Shown here: positions 6,529 through 14,852 of the stretch, one piece after another
Numbering within the stretch: position 1 is the stretch's first letter
Layout: each line of letters opens with the position of its first letter
Assembly: GCA_965603355.1 (NCBI GenBank)
Contig: CBFDCQ010000052.1
Coordinates: forward strand, 1-23,395
DNA length: 23,395 nt
Origin: CBFDCQ01 sp965603355
Lineage (GTDB): Bacteria > Hydrogenedentota > CAZGCA01 > CBFDCQ01
Reading direction: 5' to 3'
Made by a program: the position numbers and the translations under genes
Notes under the pieces: generated by a model
Database searches by the model: none
What the model saw: only the letters and a program-made list of their open reading frames with translations
What the model was told of the DNA's origin: nothing

Positions 6529-7384
6529 CGCAATCCCCTTTCCCTTCACCCCGGGCGAGCATTGTCCCACGAATCAGGATGGCGGACGCAAACAAGAACA
6601 CCGGCACACCGATCACCTGCGAGATGGTCAGACCGAAAAGCACCGGTGCGTTGTCCGCTCGCAGGAACTCGACGCCAAACCTGAAAAGCGAGTAGAGAAG
6701 CAGGTACGACCAGAATATCTGTCCTTTGAACACGCGCCGTTTCCAGAGGAGCAGCAACAGCAGACTGATTGTAAAAAGTGCGAGCGTAGCGTAGACCTGG
6801 GTCGGATGAACCGGGAGCGACCGCATGGCATCGGCCCCTATCAGAGGTGGGTTGCAATAGTAAAGCTGATGTTCGTAAACCGGGCTGCCTGTCACAAATC
6901 CCGTCTCATCAACGAACCTGGGGAAAGAGATCGCCCAGGGCACGTTCGACGGTTTACCGTAGCAGCACCCGTTGAGGAAACAGCCGATCCTGCCGATACC
7001 GTGCGCAAGCGCCATGTACGGAGCCAACACATCCGCGAAGTGCCACACATCAACCTTCTTTTTCCTCAGCACGAATACCCCGACCGGAAGCGCCGCGAGC
7101 ACGCCGCCGTAGAACACGAGACCCCCCTCCCAGATCTTGAGGAAGTTGAGCGGATGGTTGAGCGGAAACAGCGACGGGTTGAGGATCATGAACATTACCC
7201 GCGCTCCAAGCACCCCGGAGATCAGCAGCCACAGTCCGACATCGGCGATCGTGTCAGGATCGACGTCTTTGCGTCTGGCAGCTCTCTGAGCGAGCGTGAC
7301 CGCCGTCAGAAACGCTATCGCCAGCATCAGACCGTAAGAGTGGATCTTAAGGGGTCCGAAGAGTTTTAGAATTACCGGATGCAT
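6497..7384 (-). CDS. lgt: Prolipoprotein diacylglyceryl transferase
   Basis: Lgt moves a diacylglyceryl group from phosphatidylglycerol to the lipobox cysteine of prolipoproteins in the cytoplasmic membrane. The 295-residue protein has about seven membrane helices. Its core signature reads HGIGRIGCFLNGCCYGKPS (128-146), the cysteine-rich variant seen in many uncultured phyla, where enterobacteria have GRIGNFINGELWG. R132 and N138 match the essential Arg and Asn of the family. GARVMF (60-65) and EGGLVFYGG (86-94) are the other conserved segments. The ATG at 7384 is chosen for its GGAAGAGG ribosome site six bases upstream. A longer frame from 7417 would add 11 charged residues inside lspA. The start overlaps the end of lspA by 38 bases, so the two are coupled, and the gene is last in the ileS operon. 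Its 3' end overlaps the convergent ABC ATPase gene. Confidence 0.95.
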   Translation of the reverse strand: MHPVILKLFGPLKIHSYGLMLAIAFLTAVTLAQRAARRKDVDPDTIADVGLWLLISGVLGARVMFMILNPSLFPLNHPLNFLKIWEGGLVFYGGVLAALPVGVFVLRKKKVDVWHFADVLAPYMALAHGIGRIGCFLNGCCYGKPSNVPWAISFPRFVDETGFVTGSPVYEHQLYYCNPPLIGADAMRSLPVHPTQVYATLALFTISLLLLLLWKRRVFKGQIFWSYLLLYSLFRFGVEFLRADNAPVLFGLTISQVIGVPVFLFASAILIRGTMLARGEGKGDCVSPAESQESG

Positions 7385-7889
7385 CGGCTGCCTCTTCCTT
7401 CGAAGCGAGGAAAACACTCAACAGGAACAAAGCTACACCAACGGTTATCGCGGAGTCGGCTACATTGAACGGAGGCCAGTGATGGCCGCGAATCGAAAAG
7501 TTGAGAAAGTCCGTGACCGGACCTCTGAAGAGTTGCTCGCCGCAGAACGTGCGGTCAATGAGGTTGCCCACGGCGCCTCCCATTATAAGACCGAAGGCCA
7601 CATGCTGCGCCCGCCGCTGCGGGTCGAGCGTCCTGAAAAGGTACACAAGGAAAAGCAATGCGATGAATGAAGCGACGGTGAAGAACAGCGGTTTCGCGGG
7701 ACCCAGCCCGAAGATGCCCGATGGATTGCGCAGATGTGTCAGTGAGAAAAAACCCTTGATGACGGGCACGGATTCGTGAAGGTCGATCGTGCGCGCGATC
7801 ATAAGCTTGGTCACTCTGTCCGCCAGGACCACGCCCAGCGCCGTGCACGCCGCCCAACCTCCCGCCCGGAACTGCAGACTCTTATGCAT
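7347..7889 (-). CDS. lspA: Lipoprotein signal peptidase (signal peptidase II)
   Basis: LspA is the membrane aspartyl protease that removes the signal peptide of lipidated prolipoproteins after Lgt. The 180-residue protein has four hydrophobic helices. The catalytic aspartates are visible in the two family boxes: GGAVGNLIDR (104-113, D112) and FNVADSAITVG (141-151, D145). The N-terminal LADRVTKL and the NPSGIFGL loop (normally N-x-G-A-A-F) are also recognisable. The ATG at 7889 lies 44 bases after the DksA/TraR stop, and no strong ribosome site is seen. The last 38 bases overlap lgt. The position in the ileS operon matches the common linkage of ileS with lspA. At 180 residues it is slightly longer than the usual 160-170, because of a charged C-terminal tail. 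Confidence 0.95.
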   Translation of the reverse strand: MHKSLQFRAGGWAACTALGVVLADRVTKLMIARTIDLHESVPVIKGFFSLTHLRNPSGIFGLGPAKPLFFTVASFIALLFLVYLFRTLDPQRRAQHVAFGLIMGGAVGNLIDRTFCGEQLFRGPVTDFLNFSIRGHHWPPFNVADSAITVGVALFLLSVFLASKEEAADASGNSKTLRTP

Positions 7890-7933
7890 GCGCTAGACCA
7901 GTCTCTATTCCGCGCGGCTGTCGAGGCACGCGG

Positions 7934-8308
7934 CTAGCTGTTTCTCTCTTGCTCCGACTTGCAGCTTATGCAGAGGTGCGCGTACGGTACGGCTTCGAGC
8001 CGTTTCTCAGACACTTGTCCGCCACACACGTCGCACTTCCCATAGGTGCCGTCCTCGATCTGTCCCAAGGCCTCGTCAATATCCTTCATCGTCTCGGAAC
8101 CGGCTGAAGCTATTGTCAGCTCCACTTCGCGGCCGAACGTATCAGTGCCGACGTCCGCCATATGATACGAGTACCCGGACAGGTCGCCGGAGGACTCCCT
8201 CTGACTGCGGTTCAAATTATCCCGCTGCAGCTGTTGCACCTCAGCCTCGAGATTCTCCTTTGCAGCAAGGAGTAGTTTCTTGTACTTCTTCATCCGTGCT
8301 TTTCTCAT
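7934..8308 (-). CDS. DksA/TraR-family C4 zinc-finger protein
   Basis: This 124-residue protein has an N-terminal helical hairpin (basic MRKARMKKYKKLL, then heptad-like EAEVQQLQRD), the motif YSYHMADVGTD (46-56) typical of this subfamily, a second helix (ETMKDIDEALGQIEDGTYG), and a C4 zinc finger with C92/C95 (CDVC) and C113/C116 (CISC). Relatives bind the RNA polymerase secondary channel and modulate initiation with ppGpp; many small members in candidate phyla are untested. The ATG at 8308 shares four bases with the ileS stop (ATGA) and has GAGAGG upstream, so it is favoured over a GTG at 8338. It is co-transcribed between ileS and lspA. The family is certain; the regulatory role is inferred. 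Confidence 0.92.
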   Translation of the reverse strand: MRKARMKKYKKLLLAAKENLEAEVQQLQRDNLNRSQRESSGDLSGYSYHMADVGTDTFGREVELTIASAGSETMKDIDEALGQIEDGTYGKCDVCGGQVSEKRLEAVPYAHLCISCKSEQERNS

Positions 8309-11082
8309 TCCAAACCTCTCTCCACCTGAGCTACGCACCTGTCACAAATGTCGGGGTAATCGGGATTACGCCCGACTGACCTCCTGTAGTTCCAACACCT
8401 CACACATTTCGAGCCGGCGGCCTTCTCGACGCTAATCTCCGGCTCATCCAAACCTTCAGTCTCCGCAAGCTCGACTTCCGACACTATGAAAACCGATGGT
8501 AAAGATGCGCTGAAGCTGTCAAGCAGCTTGAACATATCTCCGCCGGCTCTTACCACGACCCTGGCTTCCAGAGCATTGCCGATCAATCCGCTGCGTCTGG
8601 CATCTTCCAGCGCCTTCATCACGAAGCCCCGCGCGTCCAACAGTCCCGCCCACCTCGCGCCAAGGTCTTCGTCAACAAACTCGTCCCGAACATCCGGCAT
8701 CTCCGCAAGATGAACGCTTGCCTGGTCCCGCGCGCTTTGCGGCAAACACTGCCACGCTTCCTCAGCAGTGAACGAGAGTAGCGGTGCGATCATGCGGATA
8801 AGGTCTTTAAGACCCTCCAGGAGCACGGTCTGCGCAGAGCGCCTCTCCCGCGAGCATGGGGCAAACGTGTAAAGCCTGTCCTTCAGCACATCGAGGTAAA
8901 ACGAGCTTAGGTCCCCCGTGCAGAAGTTGTACACCGAGTGGTATACCTGATGGAACTCGAACCGGTCATACGCCTGGATCACACTCTTCTTCAGCTCCTG
9001 CAACCTGTTGAGCGCCCACCGGTCGATCTCTTCGAGGTCGGCGTACGGCACGCTATCCGTTTTCGGCTCAAAGTCGTAGAGATTGCCCAGCATAAACCGC
9101 CATGTGTTCCTGATCTTCCTGTACGCGTCGGAGATCTGAGCGAGTATCTCGGGCGATATCTTGACGTCTTGCGTGTAGTTCTCGCTGGCAACCCACAACC
9201 GCAGCAGGTCCGCGCCGTACTTATCGATAATCTCGAGCGGATCCTCCGCGTTCCCCAGCTTCTTGGACATTTTCATCCCGTCGCCGTCAACAACGAAACC
9301 ATGAGTGATCACGGTCCTGTACGGGGCCGTGTCGCGCAACGCGACGGAAGGTATCAACGACGATTGGAACCAGCCCCGGTACTGGTCGCTCCCTTCGAGA
9401 TATATGTCAACCGGAAACGTTAGATCTTCGTGAGCCTCAAGCACCGCGCGGTGGCTCACGCCGGACTCGAACCACACATCGAGGATATCCTTTCCCTTCT
9501 CAAACTCCGTTCCGCCACATTCGCAGACAGCTTGATCCCCCAGAATGGCACTCGTTTCACGTTCAAACCAGAGGTCTATACCCTCCTGACTCACAAGCTC
9601 CACAAGCCGCTCCAGACTCTCCTGCGTCACGTGCGGTTCGTCGCAACTGTTGCAGTAAAACACTGGTATCGGCACACCCCACGCGCGCTGTCGGGAGATG
9701 CACCAGTCCGGCCGGCCCGATACCATGAGCGCTATACGCTCCTCACCCCATGGCGGCACCCAACGCACGTCTCTTATGCGTTCCAGCGCTCGGTCACGCA
9801 GATCCTTCTCATCCACCTTGATGAACCACTGCGCGGTCGCCCGGAAGATGATGGGATTCATGCATCGCCAACAATGCGGGTAGGAGTGCGGTAGAAAGTC
9901 ACGGTACAACAGCGCGCCCGATTCGCCCAGCTTCTTGCTGATCGCATCGTTCGCATCGAAAACGTTCTGCCCGGCGAACTCGCCGGCCTCGTCCGTGAAA
10001 CACCCATCGTCGTCCACCGGAGAGAAAACCTCCAGGTCATAGCGCTGACCCACAACGTAGTCTTCCTGACCATGACCCGGCGCAGTATGAACGCAACCGG
10101 TGCCCTGATCGAGCGTTACATGGTCCGCGAGAATTATCGGGCACTCCTTGTCCGCCAATACGTGGCGATAAAGTTGACCTTCGAGCTCGCTTCCCGAGAA
10201 CTTATCCACCACCTCGTACTTCTCGAGCCCGCACTGTGCAACCACCGAGAGCACGAGCGGCTCAGCCACGATGTACGTCTCGTCGCCGACCTTCAGTGCC
10301 ACGTAGGTGAAGTCCGGATGCAGGCATATGGCGAGATTCGCCGGCAGAGTCCACGGAGTCGTCGTCCAAATCAGGAAGAACACGTTCCCTTTCAGGTTCC
10401 CTATCTGACCGCAAACCGGGAACTTCACGTACACTGAAGGGGACGTATGTTCGGAGTATTCCACCTCGGCTTCAGCCAGAGCCGTCCGACACGACGGACA
10501 CCAGTGCACAGGTTTCTTGCCCTTGTACACGTACCCCTGAAGATAGAGCTCGCCAAAAACCTCGACGATCTTCGCCTCGTACCCGTGAGACAACGTCAGG
10601 TAGGGTCTGTCCCAATCGCCCAGGATCCCTAACCTTCTGAACTGCTCGCGCTGAATATCCACGTATTTCAAGGCATATTCCCTGCACCTGGAGCGGATCT
10701 CGACCTGCGAAGCATCCCGTGCCCGGTCGCCGAGCTCTGACAAGACCTTGTACTCGATCGGGAGACCGTGACAATCCCAGCCCGGAACATATGGCGAATC
10801 GTACCCTTTCATTGTAAGATATTTCACCACAAAATCTTTGAGAATCTTGTTTAAGGCCGTGCCTATATGAATGTCGCCGTTGGCGTACGGAGGTCCGTCG
10901 TGGAGTATACGTTTCTCCTTGCCGCGCATCGCTTTACGTATCGCGCCGTAGAGATCCTTCTCCTCCCACGACTGAAGGAGCCCGGGCTCCCGTTTCGGCA
11001 AGTTCGCTTTCATCCGAAACTCTGTCTTCGGGAGATTTACAGAATCCGAGTACTCGTTCTGCGACTTCTTTGACACATCCAT
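8305..11082 (-). CDS. ileS: Isoleucine--tRNA ligase
   Basis: This 925-residue class I synthetase charges tRNA-Ile with isoleucine in the cytoplasm and edits misactivated valine. Visible are the ATP-binding HIGH box as HIGT (72-75, in PYANGDIHIGTALNK), the motif FLIWTTTPWTLPANLA of the editing domain, VPGWDCHGLPIE, EGSDQYRGWFQSSL in the catalytic core, and the second ATP site as KMSKK near residue 602 (usually KMSKS). The C-terminus carries a zinc-binding knuckle, CVRCWNYRRS plus ICDRC. The length matches bacterial IleS. It is the first gene of the operon ileS - DksA/TraR - lspA - lgt, with a promoter at 11152-11181 and a small hairpin in the leader. No T-box elements were recognised. Confidence 0.97.
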   Translation of the reverse strand: MDVSKKSQNEYSDSVNLPKTEFRMKANLPKREPGLLQSWEEKDLYGAIRKAMRGKEKRILHDGPPYANGDIHIGTALNKILKDFVVKYLTMKGYDSPYVPGWDCHGLPIEYKVLSELGDRARDASQVEIRSRCREYALKYVDIQREQFRRLGILGDWDRPYLTLSHGYEAKIVEVFGELYLQGYVYKGKKPVHWCPSCRTALAEAEVEYSEHTSPSVYVKFPVCGQIGNLKGNVFFLIWTTTPWTLPANLAICLHPDFTYVALKVGDETYIVAEPLVLSVVAQCGLEKYEVVDKFSGSELEGQLYRHVLADKECPIILADHVTLDQGTGCVHTAPGHGQEDYVVGQRYDLEVFSPVDDDGCFTDEAGEFAGQNVFDANDAISKKLGESGALLYRDFLPHSYPHCWRCMNPIIFRATAQWFIKVDEKDLRDRALERIRDVRWVPPWGEERIALMVSGRPDWCISRQRAWGVPIPVFYCNSCDEPHVTQESLERLVELVSQEGIDLWFERETSAILGDQAVCECGGTEFEKGKDILDVWFESGVSHRAVLEAHEDLTFPVDIYLEGSDQYRGWFQSSLIPSVALRDTAPYRTVITHGFVVDGDGMKMSKKLGNAEDPLEIIDKYGADLLRLWVASENYTQDVKISPEILAQISDAYRKIRNTWRFMLGNLYDFEPKTDSVPYADLEEIDRWALNRLQELKKSVIQAYDRFEFHQVYHSVYNFCTGDLSSFYLDVLKDRLYTFAPCSRERRSAQTVLLEGLKDLIRMIAPLLSFTAEEAWQCLPQSARDQASVHLAEMPDVRDEFVDEDLGARWAGLLDARGFVMKALEDARRSGLIGNALEARVVVRAGGDMFKLLDSFSASLPSVFIVSEVELAETEGLDEPEISVEKAAGSKCVRCWNYRRSVGRNPDYPDICDRCVAQVERGLE

Positions 11083-11101
11083 ACCCCTTCTACCACCGAA
11101 T

Positions 11102-11120
11102 CGCTCAAAACTGCTGAGCG
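11102..11120 (-). other. Small hairpin in the ileS leader
   Basis: CGCTCA and TGAGCG form a perfect 6-bp stem with a 7-base loop, 20-38 bases upstream of the ileS ATG. There is no U-run, so it is not a terminator. It may affect translation or mRNA stability. Confidence 0.35.
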
Positions 11121-11151
11121 GTCAACGCGAACCGGCTCTGCAGAGTATGAC

Positions 11152-11181
11152 AAAGTACCACATTGAGCTCGCTGCTGTCAA
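11152..11181 (-). promoter_or_regulatory. Promoter of the ileS operon
   Basis: On the minus strand TTGACA (11181-11176) is followed after 18 bases by TACTTT (11157-11152), which is preceded by TGG as in extended -10 promoters. Transcription would start near 11145, giving a leader of about 60 bases before the ileS ATG at 11082. Confidence 0.55.
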
Positions 11182-11284
11182 GCCATTTCGCGCATGTATG
11201 AGGGACTTGGCGGGTACAAGGTCACCGGCAGCGGGCAGCGCCCGAGCGGTACGCGACCACACTTGGTCGGAGAAGCTGGACCCG

Positions 11285-11313
11285 TTGCATCGCCCGGATC
11301 ATTCTGATATAAT
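11285..11313 (+). promoter_or_regulatory. Promoter of the ftsA-ftsZ-pilT operon
   Basis: TTGCAT (11285-11290), a 17-base spacer and a perfect TATAAT (11308-11313) preceded by TGA form a strong extended sigma-70-type promoter. Transcription would start near 11320, just before the AGGGGAGG ribosome site (11325-11332) of ftsA, so the leader is only about 20 bases. Confidence 0.72.
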
Positions 11314-11339
11314 CATACCGAAACAGGGGAGGCGCGCAG

Positions 11340-12575
11340 ATGGCAAAGGTTAGGTATGTTACGGGGCTGGATATTGGCACGAGCAAGATCTGTGCGATCG
11401 TCGCCGCTGCCGAGGAGGACGGAAACGTCACGGTCCTCGGCATGGGCCGAAGCACTTCCGAGGGTCTCAGAAGGGGTGTTGTTGCCAACCTCGAACGCAC
11501 AGTCGAGTCCGTAAGGAACGCGCTCGAAGCGGCGGAAGCTTCTGCCGGAGTGCACATTGATTCCGTGTTCGTCGGCGTTGCCGGCGGCCACATTCAGGCT
11601 ATAAAGAGCCACGGTGTGGTCGGCGTCGGACGCAAGGACAAAGAGATCACGAATGACGATGTGGAACGCGTTCTGGACGCGGCGCGCGCGGTAAACATCC
11701 CGATGGACCGGGAGTTGCTGCACGTTTTCCCGCAAGGATTCGTCGTGGACGATCAGCGCGTGATTAAGGATCCGGCCGGCATCATTGGTGTGCGTTTGGA
11801 GGCGCAGGTCCTCATAGTGACGGGCGCCGTGACCGCCACACAGAACATAATCAAATCGGTCAACCGCGCCGGTTGCGAGGTGGAGGATATAGTGCTCGAG
11901 CCGTTCGCGTCCAGCGAGGCGGTACTGACCCAGGACGAAAAGGAGCTGGGCGTGGCGCTTGTGGACGTGGGCGGTGGCACGACTGACATCGCCGTGTTTA
12001 TTGAAGGGGCGATCCAACACAGTAAAGTGCTGGCCATAGGCGGCGAATACGTGACGCGCGACATTGCGGTCGGACTTCGCACCCCGATCCACCATGCCGA
12101 GCAAATTAAAATAAGTTCCGGACACGCGCTTGAGGAGATGGTCGCAGATGACGATACGATCACCGTGCCCGGCGTAGGTGACAGAGATGAAAGGGTCGTG
12201 CCCAGGCGCGAACTAGCCTCAATCATTGAGCCGCGCATGGACGAGCTGTTGTTCATCGTGAATGGCGAGATTGAGAAGAGCGGATACAAACATCTGATCC
12301 CGACAGGGGTCGTGTTGACAGGCGGTGCGTCGTCGCTTGAGGGCACACTGGAGCTTGGTGAATCCATCTTTGAATGTCCTGTGCGGCTCGGGCGCTCTCG
12401 CAAGGTCAAGGGAAAGGCCGATGGGCTCGACGATCCAGCGTACGCTACGGGCATAGGACTTGTGCGATACGGTTTGAGATACCGCGCCGAGGGAAGACGC
12501 GCGAGGTTTGACAAGCGGAACATTTTCGCGAAGACGGCTCGTAGAATGAAGGAGTGGATCACCGAATACTTCTAG
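11340..12575 (+). CDS. ftsA: Cell division protein FtsA
   Basis: FtsA is an actin-like ATPase that tethers FtsZ filaments to the membrane and recruits the divisome. The 411 residues show the phosphate-1 loop GLDIGTSKICAIVAA (about 9-23), the phosphate-2 loop VALVDVGGGTTDIAVF (about 203-218) and the adenosine motif VVLTGGASSLEG (about 324-335). The C-terminus, FAKTARRMKEWITEYF, is an amphipathic helix of the kind that inserts in the membrane. The FtsA-specific 1C domain lies between the phosphate loops. The ATG at 11340 has AGGGGAGG seven bases upstream. The gene is first in an operon with ftsZ (16-base gap). The rest of the dcw cluster (mur genes, ftsQ) is not seen here, so the pair stands apart from it or the cluster lies elsewhere. 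Confidence 0.97.
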   Translation: MAKVRYVTGLDIGTSKICAIVAAAEEDGNVTVLGMGRSTSEGLRRGVVANLERTVESVRNALEAAEASAGVHIDSVFVGVAGGHIQAIKSHGVVGVGRKDKEITNDDVERVLDAARAVNIPMDRELLHVFPQGFVVDDQRVIKDPAGIIGVRLEAQVLIVTGAVTATQNIIKSVNRAGCEVEDIVLEPFASSEAVLTQDEKELGVALVDVGGGTTDIAVFIEGAIQHSKVLAIGGEYVTRDIAVGLRTPIHHAEQIKISSGHALEEMVADDDTITVPGVGDRDERVVPRRELASIIEPRMDELLFIVNGEIEKSGYKHLIPTGVVLTGGASSLEGTLELGESIFECPVRLGRSRKVKGKADGLDDPAYATGIGLVRYGLRYRAEGRRARFDKRNIFAKTARRMKEWITEYF

Positions 12576-12591
12576 GGAGAGGCGAAAGCCG

Positions 12592-13749
12592 ATGACTGTG
12601 AGATTGGTGGAAGATCCGCATGCCGAGAGGAAGGCCGTTATCCAGGTGGTCGGCGTGGGAGGTGGAGGCGGCAACGCCATAGGACGCATGATAGACGGTA
12701 ACCTGCGCGGCGTGGACTTTATCGCTGTCAACACCGACGCTCAAGCCCTTACCTCATGCCCAGCGCCGCAGAAGGTCCAGATTGGCGGCACCCTCACCGG
12801 CGGGCTCGGCTCTGGAGCTGATCCGGATGTAGGACGGCGTGCTGCGGAGGAGGATCGCGATCTGCTTACAGAGTCCCTGAGCGGCGCCGACATGGTCTTC
12901 ATGACCGCAGGATTGGGAGGAGGCACCGGCACGGGAGCTGCGCCCGTCATTGCGGACGTGGCGAAGGAGCTCAACGCCCTGACGGTGGCCATAGTCACCA
13001 AACCGTTTCGGTTTGAAGGCGACAAACGCGCCGAAAGAGCCGAGGCCGGTCTGAATCTGCTGAGGGAAAAGGCAGACACGCTTATAGTGATAAGGAATGA
13101 TGCGCTGCTGGATATCGTTGACAAGAGCACGACAATGATAGAGGCGTTCCGGATGGCAGACAACGTGCTCTACCAAGGCGTGCAGTGCGTGTGCGACCTC
13201 GTGTCCGATCCGGGAATAATCAACCTGGATTTTGCGGATGTGCGCGCGATCATGAGTCAAACGGGAACCGCGGTCATGGGTGTCGGCGCGGGACAGGGAG
13301 ACAATCGTGCGGCGGAGGCTGCGGCAAACGCCATGGCGTGCCCCTTGCTGGAACATTCTGACATACGCGACGCCAAAGGAGTTATCATCAACATCGCCGG
13401 CGGGAAGGACCTCACCATGCTTGAAGTGAACCGGGCCGCAGCCGTAGTCCATGAGGCTGTACATCCGGACGCTAATATCATATTCGGCGCTGCCGTACGT
13501 GAAGCACCAAGAGGGGAGGTGCGCGTGACACTCATCGCTACCGGGTTTGCTACCGCTGACGAGACGTCCCAAATCAAACAGCCGACAGAATTGCCTCTGT
13601 TTGAGGAGATCGAGATTGAGACGCCAGCCTTCGTCCGGCGAGGCAGACATCCTCGACCGAAAAGGGCCAAGACGCGGAAACAAGTATCATCCACCAGATC
13701 AGACCTCGATCGGCCCGCGTTCATGAGGAGGAAAGAAAAAGATGCTTAG
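12592..13749 (+). CDS. ftsZ: Cell division protein FtsZ
   Basis: FtsZ is the tubulin-like GTPase that assembles the Z ring at midcell. The 385-residue protein contains the N-terminal nucleotide loop VVGVGGGGGNAIGRM, NTDAQAL, the tubulin signature GLGGGTGTGAAPVIA (about 106-120), and the synergy loop region IINLDFADVRAIM that completes the GTPase site of the adjacent subunit. The C-terminal linker is short and basic, ending in DLDRPAFMRRKEKDA, the conserved tail peptide that binds FtsA. A GGGAGAGG ribosome site precedes the ATG. Its last eight bases overlap the pilT start, so pilT is translationally linked. Confidence 0.98.
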   Translation: MTVRLVEDPHAERKAVIQVVGVGGGGGNAIGRMIDGNLRGVDFIAVNTDAQALTSCPAPQKVQIGGTLTGGLGSGADPDVGRRAAEEDRDLLTESLSGADMVFMTAGLGGGTGTGAAPVIADVAKELNALTVAIVTKPFRFEGDKRAERAEAGLNLLREKADTLIVIRNDALLDIVDKSTTMIEAFRMADNVLYQGVQCVCDLVSDPGIINLDFADVRAIMSQTGTAVMGVGAGQGDNRAAEAAANAMACPLLEHSDIRDAKGVIINIAGGKDLTMLEVNRAAAVVHEAVHPDANIIFGAAVREAPRGEVRVTLIATGFATADETSQIKQPTELPLFEEIEIETPAFVRRGRHPRPKRAKTRKQVSSTRSDLDRPAFMRRKEKDA

Positions 13750-14839
13750 CCTGAAAGCGCTGCTCGAACTCGCCATAACCAAAGAAGCTTCTGACCTCCA
13801 TCTGAAGGTCGGTTCACCACCATACCTCAGGATAGACGGCGAGCTTGAGCCGCAGCTCGATTACAAGCTCACGGACGAGCAGACCGAGGCCTTCCTTGAC
13901 GAGATACTCAACGAGAAACAGCGGGCGCGGTTCAACGAACATAACGAGATAGACCTCGCGTACAGTGTGAAAGGGTTGGGAAGGTTCAGGACAACCATTT
14001 TCCGCCAGCGAGGCGCAACAGGGATCGTCATGCGGCGGATCAAGGCGAACGTCCCGAACTTCGAGGAGCTGCATCTGCCGGAGATTCTTAAGAGAGTTGC
14101 AGAGCTGAGGCGAGGTCTTGTGCTGGTTACGGGCACGACCGGCAGCGGTAAGTCGACGTCCCTGGCGGCGATGATAGAGTACATCAATGAGCGTAGGCGT
14201 GTTCACATAATGACGCTTGAGGACCCGATCGAGTACCTTCATAGCGATAAGAAGGCGATAATCAACCAGAGAGAAGTCACGATTGATACGGAGACGTTTT
14301 CCTCGGCCCTCAAAGTCCTGATGAGGCAGGACCCGGATGTGATATTGATCGGCGAGATGCGTGATATAGAAACGTTCCAGGCCGCCATATCGGCTTCGGA
14401 GACCGGACACCTCGTGTTCAGCACGCTGCACACATCAGACGCCATGCAGACTATTGACCGAATCGTAGACCTGTTCCCGCCGCGTCAGCACAATCAGGTA
14501 CGGTCTCAGCTTAGCCAGAACCTGAAAGCGGTTATATCTCAGAGGTTGCTGCCCAGGGCCGATGATGAGGGAAGAGTTCCCGCCGTAGAGGTGATGCTCA
14601 TAACTCCCCCAATACGGAAACTGATCAAGGACAACCGGATCGCGCAGATCCCCACGGCGATCCAGGCCAGCCGTGACGAGGGGAACCAGACGTTCAACGA
14701 TTCCCTCAAGGATATGGTCATGTACGGGTTGGTCACCGAGGAAGAGGCGATGCTCGCCTCCGACCATCCCGAAGAGCTGGCCATGAACCTGCAGGGAGTG
14801 TACCTCGATCAGTCTCGCGGAGGAATCATAGGGCGCTGA
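13742..14839 (+). CDS. pilT: Type IV pilus retraction ATPase PilT
   Basis: PilT is the hexameric motor that depolymerises type IV pili for twitching and DNA uptake. The 365 residues show the N-terminal domain (ASDLHLKVGSPPYLRIDGEL), Walker A GTTGSGKST (about 132-140), the Asp box MTLEDPIEYLH, Walker B region VILIGEMRD, the His box HLVFSTLHTSDAMQTIDRI and the C-terminal PPIRKLIKDNRIAQI, corresponding to the AIRNLIRE motif that marks retraction ATPases rather than PilB. The ATG at 13742 overlaps the ftsZ stop and has GAGGAGG upstream inside ftsZ. Linkage to ftsAZ rather than to other pil genes is unusual. Pseudopilin-like genes elsewhere in the window fit a pilus or pseudopilus system. Confidence 0.95.
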   Translation: MLSLKALLELAITKEASDLHLKVGSPPYLRIDGELEPQLDYKLTDEQTEAFLDEILNEKQRARFNEHNEIDLAYSVKGLGRFRTTIFRQRGATGIVMRRIKANVPNFEELHLPEILKRVAELRRGLVLVTGTTGSGKSTSLAAMIEYINERRRVHIMTLEDPIEYLHSDKKAIINQREVTIDTETFSSALKVLMRQDPDVILIGEMRDIETFQAAISASETGHLVFSTLHTSDAMQTIDRIVDLFPPRQHNQVRSQLSQNLKAVISQRLLPRADDEGRVPAVEVMLITPPIRKLIKDNRIAQIPTAIQASRDEGNQTFNDSLKDMVMYGLVTEEEAMLASDHPEELAMNLQGVYLDQSRGGIIGR

Positions 14840-14852
14840 AGGCTCCCGCCGA

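Noticed and set aside
6473..7369. 298-codon plus-strand frame opposite lgt
   Set aside because: It is a mirror of lgt in a high-GC frame; the product is Arg/His/Glu-rich with no domain, while lgt has its full signature.
11313..12125. 270-codon minus-strand frame opposite ftsA
   Set aside because: It is antisense to an unmistakable FtsA; the His/Arg-rich shadow has no ribosome site.
12754..13683. 309-codon minus-strand frame opposite ftsZ
   Set aside because: It is antisense to FtsZ, which carries all family motifs. The length reflects codon bias only.
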